A stretch of DNA of 64,000 nt from Riptortus pedestris (GCA_019009955.1 CM032228.1:176204501-176268500), one strand, 5' to 3'. Numbered from the stretch's first letter, positions 23,236-34,400 are shown. Numbers and translations are program-made. The notes: generated by a model not told the origin, from the sequence alone.

Positions 23236-23273
23236 GAGCTAAGTGTTTGTAAAAATAAATTGTGAGGAGCCAC

Positions 23274-24027
23274 AAACGTGTTTCTAATAAACCTGAAATT
23301 TCCTTTGATATGTTTTTCATAAATTAATGCAATTTCCATTAAGTATATTAAAGGCTTTTTGACCACAATTTATTATATATTTATACACGTATGTGTCTTA
23401 CGGGTATTTGTGGATAATGTTTTGAGTCTTTTAGAATTAATTATCAGTGTAAACCTCGTGCATATAAGATTAAGTTGTTTATTTAACGTGTTACATTTCA
23501 TATTAATAAAGGAAGCAGTAAGCTGGATTGATTTAGCGTAGGACCGGGCCGTTACATAAACTGATCTCCTTTGCTTCGGCAAACATCAAAAGACAAGAAC
23601 AGAGACCCCTATTTGGGAAGGAACCCTTATTTAGGAATCTGTGTAGTGTCGACTCCTCTCTAAGCTAAAGGAGTGCTGAGTTATTCACCAGCAGAAGCTC
23701 TCACCGAGTGAGTTTGCTATCTTCATTGAAGTACTCATTAACTAAAAATGAAATGAAAAGCAATTTTTATAAAGAAATATAAAGTAGAAATACGTCATTA
23801 ATTAGCGAATGGTAATTCAATATATCTTAAATACAGTCTATCATAATGGCATATATGTTAAGTAGCAAATTAATGTTATTGAATACACCATTGTAGAAGT
23901 GCTTTCTTTCACATTCTACTGACGTTTCCCTGGGAAAAGACACTTATTACTATGCTCTACTATTTCTCTAAGTATTTATATCAAAAACATATATTGAAGC
24001 CTACATTTTGCTACAATGGGAATATTG
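23274..24027. other. No recognisable feature
   Basis: AT-rich sequence. Short opposing open frames occur at 23359-23582 with no motif. Confidence 0.4.
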
Positions 24028-24165
24028 AGGGGTTATACACAGGTTGCTACCCTTTTCTAGCCAGGGCGGGACTAATGGTTTTATTTAATGAGCTCGTCAC
24101 TAAATAAATTTATATTGCCCAAACGGGAATCAAACCCTTTGTAAATAGGAATTCAAATGCAATTT
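24028..24165 (-). mobile_element. tRNA-like SINE fragment
   Basis: On the minus strand: box B-like GGTTTGATTCCCG, GGCAATATAAATTTATTTAG, GACGAGCTCATTAAATAA, CCCGCCCTGGCTAGAAAAGG and GGTAGCAACCTGTGTATAACC. Both the tRNA-like head and the GTGGACGTTAAT tail are missing. Confidence 0.7.
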
Positions 24166-24255
24166 AGCTGATTCAGTGATTTACTTCAGTAATTACCTAA
24201 TATAATCTTTAGTTTTGTATCATGTTAAATTTAATTAATAAATTTGTATCAAGTC

Positions 24256-24257
<2 letters not shown>

Positions 24258-24297
<40 letters not shown>
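24258..24297. repeat. (CA)n microsatellite
   Basis: About 20 uninterrupted CA units, 25 bp from no recognised element. Confidence 0.95.
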
Positions 24298-24339
24298 TTA
24301 TCAAATAAATATCATCTATTTTATTATGAAGTGATGAGT

Positions 24340-24781
24340 TCACGCCCCATATATTTGAATATAACTGACAAAGTAAACGTTCAATGAAAATAATATCTGA
24401 TACTTAAGCTTCGAATGAAACATGGCCAAATATTACGTTGTTGTTTATATAACCTAAGTAGGATTGGGGATTTACTCAGGTCTGAAAACTAGAAATGCCA
24501 AATCTCAGCTAATATTTGAGGTAGAGGAATAACGAGTGTAATAACATTTAATGAAATTTAATTTTGAAGCAAGAGAGATTATGTAAAGTTTTCTGCTTCT
24601 ACTCTTAATACCGGAGATATTATTTTCCGATTTTCCCTCTCTTCACTCTAGTCCGATTTCAGCGATTAAGAAATTAAAGATGAAATTTACATGAAACGTT
24701 TAAACGTCGAATTTGAAAATGATCAAACTAAACGTTGCTACCATCTAGGCATTTACAGACAGACACACACACACACACACA

Positions 24782-24844
<63 letters not shown>

Positions 24845-24925
24845 TCACTTGAAAAGTTTTTATTTCTAAAAACGCGATATAAGTACAACCTTAATTGCTC
24901 ATTTTTCTTAAGTGAAATTTTGCTA
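24340..24925 (+). mobile_element. HLE-A copy 3, highly diverged
   Basis: It follows the family order: AAACGTTCAATGAAAATAATA, GTAGGATTGGGGATTTACT, AAATCTCAGCTAATATTTGAG, ACCGGAGATATT, AGTCCGATTTCAGCGATTAAG, ACGTTTAAACGTCGAATTTG, GTTGCTACCATCTAG, a CA then TA array (24764-24841) and an eroded end TTTTTCTTAAGTGAAATTTTGC. It has the same alternative 5' half as copies 2 and 6. It is the oldest-looking copy. Confidence 0.6.
24764..24841. repeat. (CA)n-(TA)n array inside HLE-A
   Basis: It lies at the position that holds the TA array in other HLE-A copies; here a CA segment precedes the TA segment. Confidence 0.9.
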
Positions 24926-25254
24926 AAATCGATATTCACAGTTTTATTAAACCATCGGGTCCTGGAAAAATAAATATGCAGGAAGTTTTATTAGAAATTG
25001 CGATCTACCCTGAGTAGTTACGGAGCATACAAGAAAATTATGAAAGCACTTAGCGTTGATCAGGGAAACATTTCATCAAATTTCTGTCCTCCCGCCGCCC
25101 ATTTAAGAGATAAGGTGGACTTAGTTAGCACTGGTCAATAAATATATATGTTTTGGTATATGTTACTCTTGAATAAAAAGGAATAGAATTACTTTACTAT
25201 ATAGTGACATAATAGGTGAAAATCTACAAGAGAAGTCGCCCTCTATTAACAACT

Positions 25255-26165
25255 GCACTAAACAATGCAGAATTACAGGAAGTAAAAAAAAAAAAAACTT
25301 TAGACTGACCATTAACAACAAATTCAAATGGACATCACAAGTAAATATTTTACATACAGTAAACCAATTATAGAAAGTTGTACAAATGAATAGGGCGATA
25401 GAGCTTCATTATATATTACTTTTAATGCTTTATTTACAAGTAATATATAATGGGGCTATGTTCTCTATGATGCCATAAGGTAAAAGAAATGCCCACAAGC
25501 TGGAAAGAGCACAGAGCTTGTTTCCTATAAGAACTGTTACTGGTCACAGAATCATATCAAGCGAGAAGCTGCTTGCTACTAAGAGATTTCATTAATCTCA
25601 AAAGAGATATAACACACATTCATTATTCAAAGTGCATTCACCCAATGGCAGACATAACATAAACGTTATAAAAGACGACGTTCAAACCTAAAGAACAGCT
25701 ATAGTTAACATTTACACAGACGGAAGCAAAGAAGAATACAAAGTTGGTGATGCATAATATGCAATGGCGAATATTATGTTTCCAGAAAGCAATATCGATT
25801 GGACTCTAATTGTTCCAACAATCAGGCTGAGGAATTAGCAGCACTAAAAGCACTTGACTTTATAGGACAAAACAACACCAAAGTACATACATATTCTGTT
25901 CATACAGACAGCAGAGTAACTATGCAAATAATTAACAACAAAATTAACAATGGCTCTGTAAACGGAAAGATATTGATGTACGTATACAAAGGATAAAAGC
26001 ACACATTGGACACATCGCAAATGATCACGACGTCAGGCTGGCTACGGCGACATTAACGACGGACGACTCATAAACGACTCGTCACCAAAAAATACCTAAA
26101 TATAAGATTAAGAGCACACTAAGACTAGAGACATTTAAACAATGGAATGACAGATGGACTAATAA
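25255..26165 (+). pseudogene. LINE remnant: reverse transcriptase C-terminus and RNase H (I/R1/Jockey-like)
   Basis: Pieces in changing frames: LRLTINNKFKWTSQVN (about 25300-25350, post-palm block), VIYNGAMFSMMP and HKLERAQSLFPIRTVTGHR (25440-25555, the Y-G-A / lq...lr.i block), then an RNase H domain. The latter starts NIYTDGSKE (25707-25733, first catalytic Asp), continues in a shifted frame with SNNQAEELAALKALDF (the Glu, about 25810) and YSVHTDSRVTMQIINN (the third acidic residue, about 25900). RNase H downstream of the polymerase occurs in I, R1 and some Jockey-group LINEs. Stops and at least one frameshift make it dead. No tail is seen; the sequence runs into HLE-A copy 4. Confidence 0.8.
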
Positions 26166-26185
26166 AATAATGCTATATGCTATAT

Positions 26186-26885
26186 TCGAAAATTCGGCAT
26201 ATCTCCGTTTTATACGTCGGATCACAAAAGAATATAGAACCAATCTTATTGCAAATTAAATTTAATATAATTATTGTTATATACATTTATTCTCTTGAAT
26301 TTTAGCCTAGATATTTGCATTTTTATTAATTGTGTGTGGATAAAGGACGAGATGAGATCGGGAATATTCGTAAGTTTCCAGATTAATTCGGCCGTTTCCG
26401 TAACAGTTTGGTTCTCGTGTAAGCTTCTTCTAACCGTTCTTGTCGTGTAAGCTTTTACAATGTGCGATATATGCAAATATGCTCTATTCATCCCCCCCCT
26501 TCATCAGTTCTTAGAAAACTAAAATTTGAGTTATTAAAATATAAATTATTCTGATTCATTATAAATTGCAGTACTAGATATAGTGTATAGTTTGCAATGC
26601 AGTTAATGTGTTATATTCAGATATATATCAGTAATTGTTTTTCATTCCGGTGAAGAAAATGCCTATCTATCTGTTCAGCTCTGAGTGGCTGGCAGACCTA
26701 TTTGTTTACAATTCAGTAGCCGTTTCCGTTGGGATCTTACTAAAATTAACTGAAAGATTTCTCTTACCTTTTGTATTTACTCACAGCGATGTTAAATGTT
26801 AGCAATATGCACATTTCTCTATTGTAAAACTTCATGATGGAAATCTGCTTAGTTTACGCAGCCCCTGCGTGACAGACTTTTTTGT
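26186..26885 (-). mobile_element. HLE-A copy 4, 3' half missing, with extra internal segment
   Basis: On the minus strand it begins AGTCTGTCACGCAGGGGCTG near 26882 with the 5' hairpin, then GCAGATTTCC and TACAATAGAGAAATGTGC. After an extra segment of about 350 bp (roughly 26450-26810) it resumes the family order with GAAACGGCCG, ATCTCATCTCGTCC, AAATATCTAGGC and ATCCGACGTATAAAACGGAG, and stops at GAATTTTCG near 26187, before the TA array. The missing half abuts LINE sequence, so a deletion or recombination is likely. Confidence 0.7.
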
Positions 26886-27394
26886 TTTTGCTAATGATTT
26901 TATGACAGGTGACAAATTATAAAAAATATGACGATACATTTAGTAAAAAGTAAATAAAGGAGAAGTAATCTTAGTTTACCCGAGAAAACATTGTGTATTC
27001 CCTTTATATATTCTTTTCTTTATTATGAATTTGTTTTGTTTTTATTTGATATGGATTTGGTATTGATTATTTTTCCCGTTATTAGAAATATTTAATAACG
27101 CATATTTCATTCGTCTATTCATTTAATTATATATTGTATATTTAATATAATTATATTTACTTATTTTAAATGAATTTTATATTTATATGCCATTTGTATA
27201 CATAACAACTATTTTGTATTTTATGAAAAATAATTATTATAAATGACCCACGTAACTCTACGTATTATCGAATGATGAGATACACAAGGGGAGATAACTA
27301 TATAAATATACTCCCTGATTTCAGGGATACTGAACTGAGGAAACAAAAAGATGGAAATTAAATAGTTATATCAAAGTTAATAAAGGTTAATCAC
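26886..27394. other. No recognisable feature
   Basis: Very AT-rich DNA. No repeat match or coding signal was seen. Confidence 0.4.
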
Positions 27395-27480
27395 AAAACT
27401 TTTTTATGGCTCCTCACAATTTTATTTCTTATAAACGCTGAGCGCTTTCGGGGACTAAATCCCCATCCTCAGAGCTAAAA
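27395..27480 (-). mobile_element. Penelope-like terminal sequence with hammerhead-like core
   Basis: On the minus strand: AGCTCTGAGGATGGGG, TAGTCCCCGAAAGCGCTC, AGCGTTTATAAGAAATAAA, ATTGTGAGGAGCCATAAAAA. It matches the arms at 23.0-23.3 kb. The core CTGAGGA, helix II (GGGGA/TCCCC) and GAAA lie at 27446-27472. Confidence 0.6.
27446..27472 (-). ncRNA. Hammerhead-like ribozyme core
   Basis: CTGAGGA, a perfect 5-bp helix II with loop TTTAG, then GAAA. Helix I partners are not evident. Confidence 0.5.
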
Positions 27481-27647
27481 AAAAATGTAACACCATAATT
27501 AAGGAGTCTAAAAATCAGTTCTTAATAATGTTTTACATAGTTGGTCATATAACAATCAGTCTATAACATTATAATTTTTTTCCCAATAATAACACCTATA
27601 TTCAAAAACACAATTACAATTAAAATATAACAAATTAATAATTACTA

Positions 27648-27763
27648 TGCATAGGGTGCACAACTACTTAAATGAGCAACATCCCAACATAAAATTTACT
27701 TTGGACCAAGAGGGGGCAGGAAAAATAACCTTCCTGGACCTAAACATTTATAGGAGCGGAAGT
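27648..27763 (+). pseudogene. Penelope-like reverse transcriptase fragment
   Basis: A 38-codon frame reads HNYLNEQHPNIKFTLDQE followed by KITFLDLNIYR. This matches the block late in the Penelope-like polymerase where L...HPNIKFT.E.E...I.FLD..I.R precedes the IYRKPT.TD motif. After a stop at about 27762 a degraded KPIMTTR follows. The palm and the GIY-YIG endonuclease are not seen. A terminal sequence of the same retroelement type lies 175 bp upstream in opposite orientation. Confidence 0.75.
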
Positions 27764-28106
27764 TAATAAAATCAGAAAACCGATAATGACGACTAGGTTT
27801 TAGAACCCATGATTAAACATGTCCAAACTATTTTGGATCGAAAGCAAGAAGCTTAAAGGATTTCTCTATACACCATCTGATCACTTCCACTAAACCATAG
27901 CCTAAAGCTGTAATAATGTGTATCGGAAGAATTAGGCATGAAAGCTGGGCGTATTTGTTCTTCCATATACGTACATGTCCTACAGGAACTGTAATAAGAA
28001 CTGCTATGAAATATATTGAAAAGAGAAAGGTATTAGTAAACTAGATATGCATGAAAATGTAAGTCCAACTGCTACAAGAGACTGAACCTCCTTTGGAACG
28101 CTTCCA

Positions 28107-28405
28107 AGATACATTGGGATAGATATGTAAATGATGAAAATAGGATTACAAGATACATTGGGTAGGTATGTAAAAGGTGAAAATAGGATTACAAGATACA
28201 TTGGGGTAGGTATGTAAAAGGTGAAAATAGGATTACAAGATACATTGGGGTAGGTATATAAATGATGAAAATAGGATTACAAGATACATGGGGGGTAGGT
28301 ATGTAAAAGGTGAAAATAGGATTACAAGATACATTGGGGTAGGTATATAAATGATGAAAATAGGATTACAAGATACATTGGGGTAGGTATGTAAAAGGTG
28401 AAAAT
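28107..28405. repeat. 44-bp minisatellite, about 7 units
   Basis: ATTACAAGATACATTGGGGT recurs at 28145, 28188, 28232, 28276, 28321 and 28365 (43-45 bp apart). Two unit types, GTATGTAAAAGGTG and GTATATAAATGATG, partly alternate, so an 88-bp higher-order unit is present. The first unit is diverged (GATACATTGGGATAGATATG). Confidence 0.95.
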
Positions 28406-29929
28406 AAAGTTATATATCAAATAGACTTTACGTTTCTATACTATAAGTAGCTAGCTAGTAGTCACTTCAGTCCTTTCCGGGCCAGGATTTCGGTCCTTGT
28501 TAGGGTGTTCTTTGCCTCCCCCCCCCCTCCTGACGCCCTCTCTCAGCTCATTCTGCCACCTTCGCTCATTTTCTTGGGCACCTTGCCGATGATTTAAAAT
28601 TTAACATAATTTAAAATAATCCGATTTTATTGTGGTCCGGCATAATGAAAAAGCGATAATTTATCAATTTGCTACACCTATTTTAAATATCTGTCTAACA
28701 CTGTTGCCCGATCCAATCCTTAGGGGCACAGAATTCACAAAAAATAGTTTAAACTAGTTATGCGTGTAAAATGGGATTTTTCGAATGACAACGATTCAAT
28801 AAAGTGGAACGAGCAATATAATGGGTGGGCTTGACACAGTTAGAGGAGAGAGGCGAGTGGTTTTTAGAATAAATGACACGACAGGCGTGGGCTGGGCTGG
28901 CTTGGATGATTGTTAAATCCTAGAACGTCAATGTTCGAGACAAGAAGCAAATAGGTTTATTTTGGAGACTTTTGTTTAAGACTGACTATAGCATGTGTAT
29001 GAATGTCCTGGCTAGCTACAATAATGTGTTTAATCAACTTTTATATACGACCTAATTATTTTTAAGAATATACACATTCATTTATTTTTTATATCTAACA
29101 TAAAGTTGGCTGGTGGAGGTTCGAATTAACTTCTAGAATATAAACACAAAGGCTTGTGCCTCACTTTGAAACTTTCACTAATAAATCATTGGAGTCTGAT
29201 CTCGGGGAGAGACGAGTTCATACCGCTTAGTTATTCTGATTAAAGAAAGTTTTAAATTGGAGGTACAAGAGTTTTTCTTTATAAATGGACATATTTAATA
29301 TTTTAACTCAAAGTTTTAAAATATTAAATTTTAATCTCAATTTTTTCTCTTCTTTAAATTTTCAGCATTTAGAACGTACTTTATATAATTTTGTGAAAGT
29401 TGATAGTGTTGTCAGATAACTTGTTTTTGTTGAATATTTGTCTTACATTTATGACGTAGTTACTAATGAATTAGGCTAATATGTGTTTGTATAGGAAGCC
29501 TAGGGAGGTAATTAAAGAGCAAGAGAAGAGCCTGCTTAGTTGAGTTCATGAAGTTTTGGCTCCGTTAATTACAATAATTGGTTAAGATGAGAGGAAGGGA
29601 AGAGGAGGACTACAAGGTAATCTTGTTATACATAGGGCTCACTTCCAACTTCTTGCTCCACATAATTATCAATAAACACTATTTAGGCTACATTTCCTTC
29701 AGTTTACCAAGATATTACGATGTTTAACAAATGTTCATCAAGTTGCCTTTGGGATTATTTACGTTTAATGTGATATGAAACAATGAACTATGCCAAAATA
29801 TTTTGTAATGAATTTCCTGTTGCATTTAATTTAATAACCCCCCAATCGAGATACACTGCCGAAAATCTAATAGCAGTGTAACAGCAAACAATTTTCTCTG
29901 GAATATGCTGGACGGTAGAGGAACCAAAT
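28406..29929. other. No recognisable feature
   Basis: Mixed composition, including a C run near 28520. No coding motif or match to other families in the window was seen. Confidence 0.4.
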
Positions 29930-29990
29930 GATAAGGATCAATAAAAAGGCCTCGCCCTCTACTATTGTTTTTAATTTTAGCAAAGTGCAC

Positions 29991-30016
29991 TTTCGGAGTC
30001 AGCGCTCCATCGTCAG
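29991..30016 (-). ncRNA. Hammerhead-like ribozyme core (best helix I)
   Basis: CTGACGA, helix II GGAG/CTCC with loop CGCTGA, then GAAA. Immediately upstream, TGTC-AGCA-GGCA can form a short helix I (one G-U pair), preceded by UU that could serve as the UH cleavage site. Helix III would be almost absent, as reported for Penelope-type hammerheads that work as dimers. Confidence 0.55.
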
Positions 30017-30175
30017 TGCCTGCTGACAAACGAAAACCTTAAGTCAATCTAACAATCTAACTGTGTAAAAAACGGTCACAAAACAAAAAAAAAATAGAAA
30101 CATAAAAACCAAAATAAATTCAGGATAAAACCAATAGAAAAATAAATAAATTGTGAACTACTAAAATTAAAAAAA

Positions 30176-30725
30176 GTCCGTCACGCAGGGGCTGCGTAAA
30201 CTAAGCAGATTTCCCACGTGAAGTTTTACAATAGAGAAATCTGCCTAATAACAATGTAGTAGTAAGAAACCTCTAAACCTAAAACATTATTTAGGGCGTA
30301 ATAACCCAGTAGTTTCTAGCCCCAAAAAAACAGTTAACCTATCCTCTAAACCTATTCACGAGGGACGAATAGTTATGGAAACGGCCGCCAGAGCTCTCGG
30401 CGGAAAGTCCGAAAATAGCCTACTGGCGACCTCACGCAGAATACAAATGCAAATATCTCGGTTAATACTCAAGATACAGAAAACATGTATAGAACAATAT
30501 TTATAGTAAATTCAATTTTCAATAAGATTTATTCTATACAATTTTTCGATCCGACGCATAATAACGGAGATATTTTGAATTTTCAAAAATCCCCCCTCTA
30601 AACCTCCCCTCCCACTGGTCCGATTTCAGCCATTAACGAACTTGATTTTTCTTTTTACATAAAACGATTAAATTCCAAGTTTGGTAACGATCAAACAAAA
30701 ATTGCGACCGCTAGAGCGTTAACAG

Positions 30726-30789
<64 letters not shown>

Positions 30790-30909
30790 GAACGGACCTC
30801 ATTTTCGTCATCTCCTGGGTAGGATCGATGGACATTTGAAGAAATTTTTCGAAACTCGCATCATGAGTACGACCTCAATATCTGATTTCCCTTAAGGGAA
30901 ATCTGCTAA
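30176..30909 (+). mobile_element. HLE-A copy 5 (complete reference copy)
   Basis: Start: GTCCGTCACGCAGGGGCTGC, hairpin, AAGCAGATTTCCCACGTG, inner GAAATCTGCC. Then GGACGAATAGTTATGGAAAC, GGCGGAAAGTCCG, AAATATCTCGGTTAATACTC, TTTTTCGATCCGACGC, AACGGAGATATT, CCTCCCCTCCCACTGGTCC, AACGATTAAATTCCAAG, GCGACCGCTAGAGCGTTAAC, a TA array (30729-30784), TCATCTCCTGGGTAGGATCG, GGACATTTGAAG and the palindrome GATTTCCCTTAAGGGAAATC with TGCTAA. It splits the left arm of the inverted-repeat element, so it inserted after that element. Both flanks are A-rich, and no clear duplication is visible. Confidence 0.85.
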
Positions 30910-31393
30910 AAGTTAAAAACGATAAGCGTATGCCAAAGATAAAAACCTAAAATCTTTAAACTATAAATTAAAAAACAAATTACAGATAGGAAAACTATAT
31001 TAACGTATTACATTGGGGGGAAAACTCATAAGTATTATTAGTATATGATGGTTCATTTATTTTTTAGCCGTCTCTTGCATACAGTTCCTCTGATGTTCAC
31101 TTCAGGGGTTTTCCTCAATGTGATACGTTAATATAGTTTTCCTATATGTAATTTGTTTTGTTTTTTAATTTATAGTTTATAGATTTTAGGTTTTTATCTT
31201 TGACATAGGCTTATCGTTTTTAACTTTTTAATTTTATTAGTTGACAAATTATTAAATTTTCTATTGTTTTTATCCTGGATTTATTTTGGTAATAATGTTG
31301 CTATTTTTCGTTTTTGTTTTGTGACTGTTTTTTACATTGTTGACCATGCTATGATTGTTAGATAGACTCTAGGTTTTTGATTGTCAGCAGACA

Positions 31394-31419
31394 CTGATGA
31401 AGGAGCGCTGACTCCGAAA
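31394..31419 (+). ncRNA. Hammerhead-like ribozyme core
   Basis: CTGATGA, helix II GGAG/CTCC with loop CGCTGA, then GAAA. TGTC-AGCA-GACA directly upstream can form a perfect 4-bp helix I, but the preceding bases are AT, not a UH site, so this copy may be inactive. Confidence 0.5.
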
Positions 31420-31485
31420 GTGCCCTCTGCAGAAAATTAAAACAATAGTAGAGGACAAGGCCGTTTTATTGATCCTTATCAATCA

Positions 31486-34400
31486 ATTGTAAACATTCAG
31501 ATTATGTTTTATTGTGGACTCAAGTAAAAATAAAATGACTAAAATTCTTTATAAAGAAAAATATATATTTAAAATAAGTCAGTTTCACCTAGCTAGATTA
31601 TGTACATAATATATTTAACTTTTGCATTATTTTTTTAGACTAATCTATATTAAGTTTTCCACGAAAGCACATAAATCATTAGCTTCTATATTACCCATTT
31701 AATATTGATGGTAGCTTTTTCATTTATATTATTTCATCTAACGATATTAATAATCTCCAGTAATTAATAATTTTCAATATATTCATTACCTTCAATATCG
31801 TGAAGTAAATATTGATATAAATATGAAACGAATAGAATGGAAGAGAGCCAACAAAGGCTGGTTTTAATAAACCCTTTTATCGGGAAAGTTAATTAAAACC
31901 GCATCGCCTTATATTCCTTGAAACATTGTCGATAAGGCTCACAAAGGAAAAATAAGCCTTTCAGGAAGCTTATTGACCGTATTTAATGAGCCCGTAAAGC
32001 TATTGGTATGCATATCAAAGGTTCTACAAATTTTAAAGTTAAAAATAACACTAATTAATAAAAGTTCTAATATTTCAACAGAATGAAGCTGGTTTCATGG
32101 GGAAAAAACAAACATTTTTTGTAAATTTTAGACCTGACTTATTTATTTTAATGAAATCCAGATAATTCACCCAAGGAATTAACGCAAAACCCTAAAAAGA
32201 AATATTTATTTATTACCACCATTTGCATAATGTTTAATTTTTCATGAGATTACGAGTTACTGTAAGCTGCATATTGAAAGTTAATAATATTCAATGACAC
32301 ACTTCCTCCTCTGTAATATGTACAAGCAGAATCTGAAAAAAATAAAATATATTGCTCACTTTTTGGATGAATAAACCTTTCTCGCGAGTCTTTTATTAGA
32401 ATAGCGACAATTATTCTTTTCTTTTTTTGATTAGAATGAATCCTTTTCAAATTCAATTTGGATGGATTGCTCAATTTGAGAAGGATTTACAGGTTAGGAA
32501 AATAAGAGTTAGTGGGAATGTATTGATATCCTTTCCCACTAAAGAGGCATCTGATATCCTGTAGCACAATTTACGAGCTTAATATCGTTGTTCATCCACA
32601 CAAATCTTTGAATGTTCTCGAAGGGTTTTTTCATATCCAGAAGTCTATGAACTAAAGAAGAAACAAATCCTGGAAGAATTAAAAATAAGAATGTTGTTCT
32701 TCCCCAAAGATTTCTAACAAGAAAGAAGTCACGGAGAATTATGTTCGTTGCTACCTTCAACGAGCTCGAAATAATCTGCTACAAAAATAGTAGTGGGGTT
32801 TTTGTCAGTACCCATTAGACCCAACATTCCATTGCCACTGCGTTATTTTAATTACTGGAAATTATTCCACTATATTCAATTTTGCAAGCAACACCACAGG
32901 TGCTATATGTGCAGTAAATTGAGGTATCATGGATATTGTAAAGTCCAAAATGTTGTCAATTCGGTGACGATCATGTTACTGATGATCCTGTGAAACTGAA
33001 GTCAACGTTTTGAAATGAAAACATGACATGCAATGACGTAAAACAAAACTACTAGTAAGCCACTACATTCAAATGTTGCTGAAGAAAAGAACGAAAAGAA
33101 GAAGAAGAAGATCTAAGAATTTTAGATAGTGTGCAAATAGGAAAACTATAGAAGTTCTAAGGCTGATATTCATAGCTAACTACTTCCTTCATAACAACTT
33201 ATTAATTTCACCACAGCTTTTGTTTGAGACCATGCCAGACCAGTAATGTTGTATGGTATAATTATAATAATCAAAAGTCCGAGAAATTTAGTTTTTTCTT
33301 CTGCAAGCCGTAACGCCTTGAGCTAAACGACATATGCTGAGAAAGCCTATTGTAAATAGTATCGCCAGGATTAGTTTTTATTCTTCCATTTTAAAGACAA
33401 TGGTTAAATAGCACCGATCGTAATGGGCCTCCTTTGCCTAGGCCAATGTATCAAAGTAATGTGAGGCGCCTAACTTGTTTTCACTTTATAGAAACCCTTT
33501 TCTATTATACTCGTCAATCTGATAAACAAACTAGTTATACCCAAGGACTGAAATGTATCTACGATTTTTAACCTATCTATATTGCCATAAACCCATCGGT
33601 TGCCAATAAAGTAGTAATGTAGATTACCATTTTGCTCGGATAAATCTTCTGGCATCTGCCCGTTGATGAAGATACTATCTGTTATCAAGCTCCAAACACT
33701 GTCATCCCTGTTAAAATTCACCCCTCACGATCTACATCCGACAGATGGCCTCAAACTGCTCATGGCCATAAAATGTCCTTTCATTGCCACCTGAATATAA
33801 TTAGTCCTCTTCTACGATGGGCAGTGGATAACTCCCTGTTAGTGGCTAAAATGTCAGACATCGATAGAAACTCCATCTACTATAATTCTAACAATCAATT
33901 TCAAAACCAAACAGAGACCTCCATATTTCGTACCTAATGCAGCGAATTAAGAAAGTCTTTTTACATTGCTTGCAAAATTTCACCGACAAATCAAAATTCT
34001 GCTATAGAGTTGGAGCTTCACTTAGAAGTAGTACTCTAAGATATTTGTATTTGAATGAAGTCTGTAGCAACTACACTGCTGGAGTGATTGATTTTAGTAA
34101 GGCTATTAATACAATTTCCTCCCAAGTGAGTAATAGAACGACCATCTTTACTCGCTTCCTCTCTACCCTAAATGATGTACGGTCTCCATGTATAAATCAG
34201 CTTCACGTGGAAAATATAAATCATATTTTTATAATATATAGCAACATTTAAAAACTTAAAATAATTAAAGTACCTTATCTGGTAGTATCTCAGAACAATA
34301 AGGATTACCCTCCTTTATCATGAAGACATCATAACTTCTTAATAATCTCTTAACCTTGAATGTTGAAAAAAAATCCGGTATTGGGCACGTAAGCTAACAG

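Larger units (their letters stand above)
23004..23273. mobile_element. Compact fold-back with two hammerhead-like cores, Penelope-like terminal sequence
   Basis: Two arms of about 80-125 bp are inverted copies: the left arm has CACAATTTATTTTTATAAACG, AGCTCTTTCGGGAAT and CATCCTCAGAGCG; the right has CGCTCTGAGGAT, ATTCCCGAAAGAGCT and AAAATAAATTGTG. Each arm holds CUGAGGA-stem-GAAA. The left core is on the minus strand, 23043-23069, with stem GGGAAT/ATTCCC. The right core is on the plus strand, 23209-23235. Penelope-like retroelements are known to carry hammerhead ribozymes in their terminal repeats. The same terminal sequence stands 175 bp from a Penelope-like polymerase fragment at 27.4-27.8 kb, which supports the family call. 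Confidence 0.65.
29930..31485. mobile_element. Long inverted-repeat element, Penelope-like termini, interrupted by HLE-A copy 5
   Basis: The left arm (29930-31019 without the HLE-A insert, about 355 bp) and right arm (about 31115-31485) are inverted copies. GATAAGGATCAATAAAAAGGC at the left matches the reverse complement of the right end; CAAATTACAGATAGGAAAAC in the left matches CAAATTACATATAGGAAAAC from the right. The spacer is about 95 bp. Both arms hold a hammerhead-like core. Head-to-head terminal copies like this fit rearranged Penelope-like termini; a fold-back DNA transposon is the alternative. The transcript would form a long hairpin. Confidence 0.65.

Noticed and set aside
28107..28405. 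Second possible CRISPR-like array
   Set aside because: The 44-bp units are repeated over their whole length; there are no variable spacers.
33470..34251. Possible gene from 83- and 104-codon frames on opposite strands
   Set aside because: No recognisable motif, no continuity with neighbouring frames, and frames of this length occur by chance in a window of this size.
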